DNA of 7,717 nt from an uncultured Eggerthellaceae bacterium (GTDB lineage: Bacteria; Actinomycetota; Coriobacteriia; Coriobacteriales; Eggerthellaceae), in the NCBI GenBank assembly GCA_934630905.1, contig CAKTXN010000081.1, forward strand, positions 1-7,717, given 5' to 3'. A program made the translations under genes and the position numbers. The notes below the pieces were generated by a model. That model was not told the DNA's origin, did not search any database, and saw only the letters and a program-made list of their open reading frames with translations. Below, piece by piece: positions 1 to 6,712 of this stretch (position 1 is the first letter of the stretch; the number at the start of each line of letters is the position of its first letter).

Positions 1-2
1 AG

Positions 3-605
3 AACCGCAAGCAGGACTGTTATATCTGCGGCAGCTACAAGAAGCGTACCCGTGACTGTACGGCACACTTTATCCGCACCGACCTTTTGACGGCGGGCGT
101 GCTTTCCAATCTCCGGCAAGTGACGGAATACGCCGCCAGGCATGAGAGCCGCTTTGTAAAGCTGCTCATCCAGCAGAACGAAATCGGCGGCAAGAGAAAG
201 ACCGCCGCAGCCACGAAGCAGCTTGAACAGGCCCAGACACGCATTGCCGAAGTGAACCGCATTATCAAGCGGCTGTATGAGGACAATGTAAGCGGCAAAA
301 TCAGCGACGAGCGTTTCATGGAGCTGTCGGCGGACTATGAGCAGGAGCAGCGGGAACTGAAAGACCGGGCTGCCGCTTTGCAGGAGGAACTTTCCAAGTC
401 GCAGGCCGCCACCGTCAACGCCGAGAAATTCATGGGGATTGTGAGAAAGCACCTTGCTTTTGAAGAATTGACCCCCACCCTCTTGCGGGAAATGATTGAG
501 AAAATCGTCGTGCATGAGTGCAGCTATGACGAGAACGGCACCCGCAGGCAGGACATTGAGATTTATTACAGCTTTGTCGGCAAGATAGACTTGCCGGAAG
601 CCTAA
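3..605 (+). CDS. large serine recombinase, C-terminal part (5' end outside window)
   Basis: This is the C-terminal 200 residues of a site-specific DNA recombinase that would catalyse integration and excision of the element through a serine nucleophile; the catalytic N-terminus is outside the window. The open frame runs from base 3 with no true start. The visible part begins inside a zinc beta-ribbon with a C-Y-I-C-G knuckle at its start and a second C-T-A-H knuckle shortly after (bases about 18-70). A long charged, Gln/Glu-rich helical stretch follows (about 190-430), which is the coiled coil of this family. The end is a DUF4368 domain with the typical sequence FEELTPTLLREMIEKIVVHE (about 460-520) and the ending YSFVGKIDLPEA. 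A TTG at 87 could be read as a start, but the zinc ribbon upstream in the same frame shows it is internal. Family assignment is strong; which named transposon it belongs to is not determined. Confidence 0.93.
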   Translation, partial: NRKQDCYICGSYKKRTRDCTAHFIRTDLLTAGVLSNLRQVTEYAARHESRFVKLLIQQNEIGGKRKTAAATKQLEQAQTRIAEVNRIIKRLYEDNVSGKISDERFMELSADYEQEQRELKDRAAALQEELSKSQAATVNAEKFMGIVRKHLAFEELTPTLLREMIEKIVVHECSYDENGTRRQDIEIYYSFVGKIDLPEA

Positions 606-612
606 CGCCTGA

Positions 613-660
613 CCTATCCGACACAGCCCTAAGTGCCGGATAGGAACGGCAAAATTTTTT
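613..660 (+). terminator. intrinsic terminator of the recombinase gene
   Basis: The inverted repeat CCTATCCG (613-620) and CGGATAGG (637-644) forms an 8-bp stem. It can be extended past a one-base mismatch by CAC/GTG (622-624 with 633-635). A run of six T follows at 655-660, preceded by AAAA, though it lies ten bases beyond the stem rather than directly after it. It starts eight bases after the recombinase stop. It has no T-run in the opposite direction, so it should not stop minus-strand transcripts coming out of the truncated methyltransferase gene. The AT-rich tail may be part of the element terminus itself. Confidence 0.7.
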
Positions 661-1894
661 ACACTTCTATTACTTCTTTATCGCACATTAGCAGATTCGC
701 AAGGGTTATCAGGCGCTGAAGTAGTTTCGTCGGTTTCGGTCCATCGAAATAGCCCTTTCCGTCAAATAGAGATACGAGCTCCTTGGCGCCTTCCTGGCTG
801 TGACCCACTTCTTTGTAAAACATGATTGAAGTTGGAGCCATTCCATCATATTTGAGCTCTGTTAGGAAACGCTTGATGCAAGGGACGCTGTCGCCGTTTG
901 GGCCAAACCAAATGCGGTTATCCTGGAGTCTCTCGCGAAACGCGTTTCGCGAGAGACTCCAGCAGCGTCCTGCTGGAGGCTCTACAACACGCCCCGAGGG
1001 CGTTGTGATTGGATAGTCGGAATCTGGGCTGTAAGTCTTTACACTGAGGTCGCTTGGCTTCCAAACGCCTCGAGGGTCGTTGTCTGGATTCTTGTAGCGG
1101 GCGTTTGCCTCGTCTGTTCTCGGCAGGCGTCCAATCACAAAGCGCTCAATGGATTTGGCGTATACGAGAACATAATCATGGCTATTTGAAACGTATTTGG
1201 CGTCATTCTTGGGCGAGTAAGCTCGTTCCCAGATTAGCTGAGAAACGAAATTTGCCTCTCCGAACACCTCGTCATAGAGGATGCGCAAATTGCGGTCTTC
1301 GTTATCGTCAATCGAAATGAAAATGACGCCATCGTCGGTTAGGAGCTCTCGAGCCAGTCTCAACCTAGGGTACATCATCGAGCACCAGTCGCTATGGTAG
1401 CGGCCACTTGTGTCGGCGTTGGACTGGCCGGCGAGTCCCGCCTGCTCCTTATAGTTATCGACAGAGTTGCCGAAATTGTCCTTGTAGACAAAGTCGTGAC
1501 CCGTGTTGTAGGGTGGGTCGATGTAGATCATCTTGACCTTGCCGTGGTAGCCGCGCTGTAGGAGCTTCAGCACCTCGAGATTGTCGCCTTCGATATAAAT
1601 GTTGTCCGAGTCGAAGGACCCATCCTCTCCATCGCGGCTGCGGCTTTTCTCGATACGGGGACGCAAAGTAGCAGTGCTGGACATCTGCGACTGGCGGATG
1701 GCATCGGCCTTGCCGGGCCACGTGAACGCATAGCGCTCCAGGCCCTCGTCTACCTCGTCGCCAAGCTCCAGCCGCAGTTTGTCGAAGTCGATTCCGCTCT
1801 CGGAGAACACTTCGGGCATCAGCTCCTTGAGCTTATTCAGGCGGTCGTCAATAAGACTCTCCGATTCAAGAGTCATCTTTTCTATCTCGCCCAT
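659..1894 (-). CDS. mod: type III (beta-class) DNA adenine methyltransferase Mod, 3'-truncated
   Basis: This is the modification subunit of a type III-like restriction system, which transfers a methyl group from SAM to adenine in a short recognition site. The visible 411 residues hold an N-terminal helical region, the strand-turn GDNLEVLKLL (103-112), catalytic motif IV DPPYNTG (126-132), the family segment YHSDWCSMMYPRL (166-178), motif ISIDDNED (193-200), a target-recognition region (about 220-350) with CW..S and DNRIWFG (325-331), and the conserved PKPTKLLQRL (386-395). In the beta class the SAM-binding FxGxG motif comes last, directly after this point. Here the frame ends at VIEV-stop, so that motif and the C-terminal domain (family length is usually about 600-680 aa) are missing. 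The stop codon TAA abuts the mobile element. The start is fixed by AGGAGGA six bases upstream, following the preceding gene by 11 nt. The product should be unable to bind SAM normally and is probably inactive. Confidence 0.92.
   Translation of the reverse strand: MGEIEKMTLESESLIDDRLNKLKELMPEVFSESGIDFDKLRLELGDEVDEGLERYAFTWPGKADAIRQSQMSSTATLRPRIEKSRSRDGEDGSFDSDNIYIEGDNLEVLKLLQRGYHGKVKMIYIDPPYNTGHDFVYKDNFGNSVDNYKEQAGLAGQSNADTSGRYHSDWCSMMYPRLRLARELLTDDGVIFISIDDNEDRNLRILYDEVFGEANFVSQLIWERAYSPKNDAKYVSNSHDYVLVYAKSIERFVIGRLPRTDEANARYKNPDNDPRGVWKPSDLSVKTYSPDSDYPITTPSGRVVEPPAGRCWSLSRNAFRERLQDNRIWFGPNGDSVPCIKRFLTELKYDGMAPTSIMFYKEVGHSQEGAKELVSLFDGKGYFDGPKPTKLLQRLITLANLLMCDKEVIEV
923..962. repeat. perfect 40-bp palindrome inside mod
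   Basis: Positions 923-942 (beginning CTGGAGTCTCTCGCG) and 943-962 (ending CGCGAGAGACTCCAG) are exact reverse complements with no spacer; the symmetry breaks at 922/963. Both strands read the same peptide, WSLSRNAFRERLQ, which is residues 312-324 of the methyltransferase. As DNA it could extrude a cruciform; as mRNA it could fold into a hairpin with a nearly 20-bp stem. The distance from the conserved CW to DNRIWFG looks like the normal family spacing as I recall it, so it does not seem to be an insertion. Confidence 0.95.
960..977. repeat. short perfect hairpin next to the 40-bp palindrome
   Basis: CCAGCAG (960-966) pairs with CTGCTGG (971-977) around the four-base loop CGTC. It overlaps the right end of the 40-bp palindrome by three bases, so the two structures would compete or stack. 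A third, imperfect hairpin (GTTGT/ACAAC with inner GCC/GGC) lies close by at about 984-1008. All fall in the coding sequence of the methyltransferase. Confidence 0.75.
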
Positions 1895-1900
1895 GAGGTC

Positions 1901-1907
1901 TCCTCCT
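1901..1907 (-). promoter_or_regulatory. ribosome binding site of mod
   Basis: The minus strand reads AGGAGGA here, six bases before the ATG at 1894. It overlaps the stop codon of the preceding gene (TAG at 1908-1906), indicating translational coupling. It decides the start in favour of MGEIEK over the internal methionine at residue 7. Confidence 0.85.
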
Positions 1908-2700
1908 AGGAAAGTTGAGATTTGATTAGTTGAACTATGTAGGGCATGGCGGCAATAAAAACGTCGGTGCCCTTGCCGGCAAGCCAGCTCAGGAGTTTGT
2001 CAAGCTTGCTGCCCCGTTTGCTTTTATCTTTTGTGTTGAGATCGCCCATCATCCCTTTGAGCAGCGTCTTCTCGTCATCGGAAAGCGTTGTCTCTGGCAA
2101 TTTGTCAATCTGTTCAAAGGTTGCCTCTAACGTGACCTGTACGTTGCTCGTGGCGGATGCCGTGAGGCTGACGCTAGCGCCCTGCGCTTCGGCGATTTTC
2201 AGCTTACGGAGCTCCTCATCACGGAAATGCTTCAGTTTGTCGATACGTAGTTGCGTCTGTTCATCGTTGAAATCATTGCGATTGGAAGACCCATAGGAAT
2301 AGGAGGCTAGTCCGTCCGTGTAGGAGTCGTAGCCCCTCGCGTTTGCGTAGACGTAGTCGATTGAGTCGTATACGGCTTTGAGCTCGTCGTCTTTCACGCC
2401 CTCTTCAAGAGCTTGCTCCAGTCTCCTGATATGCTGCGTTATAGTTGCGCAGAATGCGGCACCGAACGCTTTGTCGTCTGAGTCTTCCCGCTTTAGGCGC
2501 AGCTTCTGGAGAATCATCCCTAGGTCGCTTTTCGAGTAGCGAAATGAGCTTGAGGAATTGATATATTTTAAAGCCTCGGGGTTAGTGTAGTCGAGGTCGA
2601 AGACCTGCATGATTTCACGGCAGAGCGCATCAACATCCTCATCTGCAGCATCACTCAAAAGGCGCGCCGCTCGCAAAATATACTCATCTAGAACGGCCAT
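1906..2700 (-). CDS. protein of unknown function in a defence operon
   Basis: I do not recognise this 264-residue protein. It has no signal peptide and no obvious catalytic motif. The N-terminal 115 residues look helical and acidic, with a Ser-rich turn at 49-53. A Tyr/Ser/Asn-rich stretch follows at 124-143 (Y and S alternating in LASYSYGSSN), then a charged helix (145-172), then a Ser/Thr/Val segment likely to be beta strand (176-194). The tail has a helix rich in Lys (222-236) and ends with a hydrophobic or amphipathic helix (WLAGKGTDVFIAAMPYIVQL, 239-258). That tail could oligomerise or touch a membrane; this is inference. The start is supported by AAAGGAG seven bases upstream. The gene overlaps the DUF4391 gene by 17 bp and precedes mod by 11 nt, so it is an integral operon member. 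Its base composition is visibly lower in GC than the helicase and DUF4391 genes. Confidence 0.85.
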   Translation of the reverse strand: MAVLDEYILRAARLLSDAADEDVDALCREIMQVFDLDYTNPEALKYINSSSSFRYSKSDLGMILQKLRLKREDSDDKAFGAAFCATITQHIRRLEQALEEGVKDDELKAVYDSIDYVYANARGYDSYTDGLASYSYGSSNRNDFNDEQTQLRIDKLKHFRDEELRKLKIAEAQGASVSLTASATSNVQVTLEATFEQIDKLPETTLSDDEKTLLKGMMGDLNTKDKSKRGSKLDKLLSWLAGKGTDVFIAAMPYIVQLIKSQLS

Positions 2701-3466
2701 TGCAGATCTCCTTTATCTCATCGGCGACCGCCCTCAGGCGTCGCTCCTCTTCCTTCATTTCCATCCTCAGCTTCGCGGACTCGTTGAGCGTTATGTCCTT
2801 CGACCGCCGCTGCTCCTTCAGCCGCTTGACGGAGGCTCCCATCTCATCGTAGCGCGACGTGAGGGCGATCAGCTTTTCCCGGTCTCGAGCGGGGCATACG
2901 GGGTAGAACCCCAGGCCGCCAATCGCGCGGGACAGCGCTACGGTGCGCGACAGGTCGACCAGGTACTCCCAGAGGTCGCCCTGCGAGAGCCGCCCGAATG
3001 CCAGCGCGCCTAGGAAGTCCGCGTATTCTGAACGGCCAGGATCGAACGCGCCCGTCGACTCGACTCGGTCGACGACCGTCGCGCCCTGCTCGGCCTGGCT
3101 CCTCCGCGTGAGGGCGACCGATATGCACGCGCAGCCGCCCGCCTCGACCAGGAGCACCGTCGGGTTCGGGAAGCACTTGTGCACGAGCTCCGCCACCTCG
3201 GCCACCGCCATGGTCCCGGCTGTCATCTCGCAACGGAGGAAGACGACGCTCTGCACGTTGCGCTCGTCGTCCTCGTACGGCGGGATGCGCGTCGTGGACT
3301 TCTGGACCGTGGCGAAGTGCTCGAGGCGCGCGACCTTGTCGAGCCTCTTCTGCTCGGTCTTGGTGAGCATGGCCTGCTTGACGAGCACCGTCTTGGGAAT
3401 GCGGCGGCATCCCGCGAGCGCCGCTTCGGGCAGGCGCAGGATTCCGTTCCAGTCGATGCCGCTCAT
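2684..3466 (-). CDS. DUF4391 domain protein
   Basis: This 260-residue protein fits the DUF4391 family, proteins of unknown biochemistry that are often found beside helicases and DNA methyltransferases in restriction-like islands. The family signature at the N-terminus is present: LRLPEAALAGCRRIPK (10-25), then a helical segment, then a strand-rich core starting ARLEHFATVQKSTTRIPPY and VQSVVFLRCEM. The C-terminus (about 195-258) is strongly charged and likely coiled coil. The start is chosen at the ATG at 3466 because it overlaps the helicase stop as ATGA, the usual coupled arrangement; an in-frame ATG six codons upstream (3484) is possible but lies inside the helicase and has no better ribosome binding site. 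There is no clear Shine-Dalgarno sequence, which fits translational coupling. A role as an accessory or adaptor subunit of the helicase is inferred from context only. Confidence 0.85.
   Translation of the reverse strand: MSGIDWNGILRLPEAALAGCRRIPKTVLVKQAMLTKTEQKRLDKVARLEHFATVQKSTTRIPPYEDDERNVQSVVFLRCEMTAGTMAVAEVAELVHKCFPNPTVLLVEAGGCACISVALTRRSQAEQGATVVDRVESTGAFDPGRSEYADFLGALAFGRLSQGDLWEYLVDLSRTVALSRAIGGLGFYPVCPARDREKLIALTSRYDEMGASVKRLKEQRRSKDITLNESAKLRMEMKEEERRLRAVADEIKEICNGRSR
2708..2714 (-). promoter_or_regulatory. ribosome binding site of the unknown gene
   Basis: The minus strand reads AAAGGAG, seven bases before the ATG at 2700. It lies inside the 3' end of the DUF4391 gene and gives the 264-aa protein its own translation signal in spite of the overlap. 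Confidence 0.8.
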
Positions 3467-6400
3467 CGCAGCACCGCGAAACATACCAACGAGTAGTCGT
3501 TGAAGCCCATGACGGTGCCGCTGCCGACCTCTCCCAGGCTGAACAGGCTCTCGATGCCTTTGTCCTGCTGCGTTCCGGTGATGGCCGCAACGACATCGTC
3601 AAGCAGGTCGGTGTAGGCGTCCATCCTCGTCCCGTCGCGGGTCTCGCGGTTGAACTCGCGGCACAGCTTAGCGATGGGCTCGGGATGCCCAGAGCAGACG
3701 GCGCGCATGATGTCGAGCGCCGGCTTGGGCTGGGTGTGCTTCGTCATGACCTCGCCGTCGGCCGACACGTACACCACGTAGTACGGGAAGACAGGGTTCG
3801 TGTCCCTGGGATCGTTGCCCTCGTCGTTCTGCTTGAGGCAGAAGACCACGCCTGGCTTCACGTCGCTGCGAAGCTCGTCGGGGATGGGGGCCACGGCGTG
3901 CAGTCCCGCCGGCGAGTTCTCCAACGCGCCGGGATGCTCCTTGGCGTAGCGCTGGAGCTCCACGCGGAAGTCGTCGAAGGCGAAATCCGTGATCGAGATG
4001 CCGCCCGAGATGTCCTCGAGGTCGAGCACCTCGCTCTTGAGCTGCTGGAGCTGCCGGCGACGGTACTTGAGGTCGTTCATCTCTCCATTGCCCTTGGCCT
4101 CCAGCACGTTCTCCTCGCCGGTTGCCGACGCGTCGAGCAGCGCCATGCGCCCCTTCACGCGGCCCTCGAGCTGGATGTACTCGTCGAGCGCGATGTCCGG
4201 CCAGAAGTTGACCAGCTGGATCTGGGAGTTCTTCGATCCCAGGCGGTCGATGCGGCCGAAGCGCTGGATGATACGCACGGGGTTCCAGTGGATGTCGTAG
4301 TTCACCAGGCAGTCGCAGTCCTGCAGGTTCTGGCCCTCGGAGATGCAGTCCGTCGCGAAGACGACGTCGATCTCGCCGAGCTCCCGCTGGCTCTCCGGCA
4401 GCTCCTTTGAGACGGGAGAGAACCTCGCGAGGATGTTCTCGAAGGTGGTCCTGGGAAGCTTCAGCGAGTAGGTCCGGTTGGAGCTGCCCGCCACCTCGGC
4501 GCACTCGATTCCGAGCTCGCGCTTCAGCCAGGGCGCCAGCTGCTCGAAAAGGTACGCCGTCGTGTCGGCGAACGCGCTGAACACCAGCACCTTGCGGTTG
4601 CCGGGGTTGTACGGCTCGCTGACCTTGCCCGCGATGAAGTCGCGCAGCTTCACGAGCTTGGCGTCGCGCTCGGGCGTCACCGCGTCGGCATAGGTTAGCA
4701 GGGCCCGGAGCACCTGGATGTCGAAGTCGAGGTCCTGGCCCAGGCGCAGGGCGTCGACGTCTCGCAGGTCGACTCGCACCTTGCCGCCGGCCTCGAACTC
4801 CTCGGCATCGTCGTCGTCGAACCCGTCCTCGAGGCCCTCGGTGCCGTAGGCGACCCCCGACGCGTCGGCGTCGAGCCTCGCGCGCAGGTCGACGCAGCCG
4901 TCGAGGATTCGTCGCAGCGTGATGCGGAAGCTGTTCACGGAGGACTCCATGCGCTTGAGGACGTTGACGCGCATGAGGTTGGCCACCGCCGTCGTGCGGT
5001 GGACCTGGCTCTCGAAGTCCTTGCCCCACGTGTCCCCGTAGCGGTCCTCGTACTTGCGGCGCTGGTCGGCGCGCACGTACGAGAGCACTTGGTACTGGGC
5101 GAACGTGAGCTGGGCGATCATGTCGTTGAGCACGGCAATCGGCGGCAGCTCGCCTTCTAGGTCAATGGGCGTCTGAAACGACAGGGGCGGCCGGCGCGCC
5201 GGGAAGGTACCGCTCGCGGCGCCGTAGTACTTCGTGATGTGCTTGCGGCTGCGCGCGATGGTCAGCACGTCGAGCAGCTTGAAGTAGTCGGCGTTCACCG
5301 CGTTCACGAAGCTCTCGGTCGTGCGCTCGGAGTCGGAGAGCTTGCTCCACTCGTTGAACCTCTGCTGGGCGACGCGCGTCACGTGGGTGATCGACGGGAT
5401 GCCATCGGTATCGGCGAGGTACGCGTCGTCTCCCTCGGTGATGAGCTCGATCTGGTTTCGCAGGTCGAGCAGGCGGTTGTTCACCGGGGTGGCAGAGAGC
5501 ATGAGCACCTTCGTGCGCTGGCCCGACTTGATGACGTCCTCGATGAGGCGCGTGTAGCGGTCGGTCTTGTCCGCGTCGGTGCTCTTGTTCCTGAAGTTGT
5601 GGCTCTCGTCGATGACGAGGAGGTCGAAGTGGCCCCAGCGCAGGTGCTCGAGGTCCACCTCGCCGCTCATGCCGTGGTAGCGCGACAGGTCGGTGTGGTT
5701 GAGCACCGTGTAGCTGAAGCGGTCGTCGGCCAGCGGGTTGCGGTCGTCGTTGTCCTGCGTCCACAGGGTCCAGTTGTCCCGCAGGCGCTTCGGGCACAGC
5801 ACGAGGATGCGGTCGTTGCGCTCCTGGTAGTACTTCATGACGGCGAGCGCCTCGTAGGTCTTGCCCAGGCCCACCGAGTCGGCGATGATGCAGCCCTTGT
5901 ACTTCTCCAGCTTGCGGATGGCGCCCACGACGGCGTCCTTCTGGAAGTCGTAGAGCTTGCTCCAGACCACGGACTCCTCGAACTTGAGGCCGGGGCGGAT
6001 GCCGTTGTCCTCGTCGTCCTCCATGAAGTCGCGGAACAGGTGGTACAGGGTCAGGAAATAGATGAACTCGGGCGGGTTCTCGCGGTAGAGCGTCTCGACC
6101 TGGGCGGCCACCTGCGCGGTGACCTCCTCGACCATGGCAGGGTTGTCCCAGACCGACTCGAACATCATCTTGAGGCCGACGGCCTCGGTCGCGTTCTCGA
6201 AATGGCTCACGCAGGTCACGGTTCCCGGACGGCGCTCGTAGCCGAGGCCCTCCTGCGTGAAGTTCGCGGCGGCGCCCATGAAGGCGTGGTCGTCGCCGGA
6301 TGGGTTCTCCACCACGTAGGTGCCGCCCGGCTGAATGGCGCCGGACGTCTTGGCGGACTTGAAGACGCCCTTCTCGCGGATCCACTCGGCGCATTCGCGG

Positions 6401-6708
6401 GCGAGCGCGCGTTGGTTTAGGTTGTTGCGCAGCGTGAGCTCGAGCCCCGAGCCGCCGACGCCGACCTCGCGCGCGCGGCGGGCTACCTCGAACTCGCGCG
6501 GCTCCTTCGAGTCGGCCATGCGCTTGATGAAGGTGGGCTCGCTGAACAGGAAGCGCACCTCGTCGACCTTGGAGAGCTCCTCTTTGAGCTCCCCGTAGGC
6601 GAACACGGTGAAATACGAGCTGATTATCGACAACTTCGCGCCGTCGTCGATGGATTCGCCGAGGGCGTCTCCCAGGCGCTCCGCGCCGACGTTGCTTAGC
6701 GACTTCAC
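3463..6708 (-). CDS. PLD-like/SNF2-type helicase
   Basis: This is a 1081-residue superfamily 2 ATPase expected to translocate on or remodel DNA. The N-terminus (1-200) resembles a phospholipase D-type domain, with SSYFTVFAYGELKEEL (30-45), RFLFSEPTF (52-60) and an FMGAAANFTQEGLG segment (143-156) matching the GSxN part of PLD enzymes; I cannot find a clear HxK, so nuclease activity may be lost. The motor follows: Q-like motif LYDFQKDAV (252-260), Walker A SVGLGKT (278-284), motif Ia LVLCPKRLRDNW, motif II DESH (367-370), motif III LSATPVNN (404-411), then an insert with an acidic stretch (DDDDAEEFEA, 631-640), and the second lobe with VLVFSAFADT (707-716), TDCISEGQNLQ (786-796) and motif VI QRFGRIDRLGS (815-825). 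The last 200 residues are family-specific. It starts with GTG, chosen because the N-terminus matches the family and AAGGGGG lies nine bases upstream. Four bases separate it from the preceding gene. DISARM also pairs an SNF2 helicase with a methylase and a PLD protein, but as separate genes. Confidence 0.93.
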   Translation of the reverse strand: MKSLSNVGAERLGDALGESIDDGAKLSIISSYFTVFAYGELKEELSKVDEVRFLFSEPTFIKRMADSKEPREFEVARRAREVGVGGSGLELTLRNNLNQRALARECAEWIREKGVFKSAKTSGAIQPGGTYVVENPSGDDHAFMGAAANFTQEGLGYERRPGTVTCVSHFENATEAVGLKMMFESVWDNPAMVEEVTAQVAAQVETLYRENPPEFIYFLTLYHLFRDFMEDDEDNGIRPGLKFEESVVWSKLYDFQKDAVVGAIRKLEKYKGCIIADSVGLGKTYEALAVMKYYQERNDRILVLCPKRLRDNWTLWTQDNDDRNPLADDRFSYTVLNHTDLSRYHGMSGEVDLEHLRWGHFDLLVIDESHNFRNKSTDADKTDRYTRLIEDVIKSGQRTKVLMLSATPVNNRLLDLRNQIELITEGDDAYLADTDGIPSITHVTRVAQQRFNEWSKLSDSERTTESFVNAVNADYFKLLDVLTIARSRKHITKYYGAASGTFPARRPPLSFQTPIDLEGELPPIAVLNDMIAQLTFAQYQVLSYVRADQRRKYEDRYGDTWGKDFESQVHRTTAVANLMRVNVLKRMESSVNSFRITLRRILDGCVDLRARLDADASGVAYGTEGLEDGFDDDDAEEFEAGGKVRVDLRDVDALRLGQDLDFDIQVLRALLTYADAVTPERDAKLVKLRDFIAGKVSEPYNPGNRKVLVFSAFADTTAYLFEQLAPWLKRELGIECAEVAGSSNRTYSLKLPRTTFENILARFSPVSKELPESQRELGEIDVVFATDCISEGQNLQDCDCLVNYDIHWNPVRIIQRFGRIDRLGSKNSQIQLVNFWPDIALDEYIQLEGRVKGRMALLDASATGEENVLEAKGNGEMNDLKYRRRQLQQLKSEVLDLEDISGGISITDFAFDDFRVELQRYAKEHPGALENSPAGLHAVAPIPDELRSDVKPGVVFCLKQNDEGNDPRDTNPVFPYYVVYVSADGEVMTKHTQPKPALDIMRAVCSGHPEPIAKLCREFNRETRDGTRMDAYTDLLDDVVAAITGTQQDKGIESLFSLGEVGSGTVMGFNDYSLVCFAVLR

Positions 6709-6712
6709 GCCT

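Larger units (their letters stand above)
1..665 (+). mobile_element. right end of an integrated serine-recombinase element
   Basis: This is the terminal part of an integrative or transposable element that runs off the left edge of the window. It contains the 3' end of its large serine recombinase and a terminator. The element stops where the family-like protein sequence of the type III methyltransferase begins. The exact boundary is not resolvable from one end, but it must lie roughly between the terminator (ending at 660) and about 675. Recombinases of this class (TnpX/TndX type, known from Tn4451 and Tn5397) use a GA dinucleotide as crossover core, and GA dinucleotides occur on the minus strand in this stretch (for example in ATAGAAG, within 664-672). 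Placing the recombinase gene next to the element end is usual for this class. Element type and size cannot be seen here. Confidence 0.75.

Noticed and set aside
923..962. Inversion site or recombinase att site of a phase-variable mod gene
   Set aside because: An inverton needs two arms separated by a segment to flip; here the arms meet with no spacer, and no second copy is visible in the window.
822..1016. Plus-strand open frame containing the same WSLSRNAFRERLQ peptide as Mod
   Set aside because: The shared peptide results from the perfect palindrome; the remainder has no family resemblance and no ribosome binding site.
3467..3484. Upstream ATG giving six extra residues for the DUF4391 protein
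   Set aside because: The ATGA overlap at 3463-3466 is the usual coupled start and the family signature does not need the extra residues.
3668..6394. Long minus-strand open frames in another frame of the helicase gene (453 and 410 codons)
   Set aside because: They are Arg/Pro/Gly-rich shadows of the helicase reading frame, a common effect of GC-rich third positions.
5239..6420. Long plus-strand open frame (393 codons) opposite the helicase
   Set aside because: It is antisense to conserved helicase motifs, is dominated by Val, Leu, Glu, Asp, Ala and His as expected from reading GC-rich codons backwards, and has no recognisable domain.
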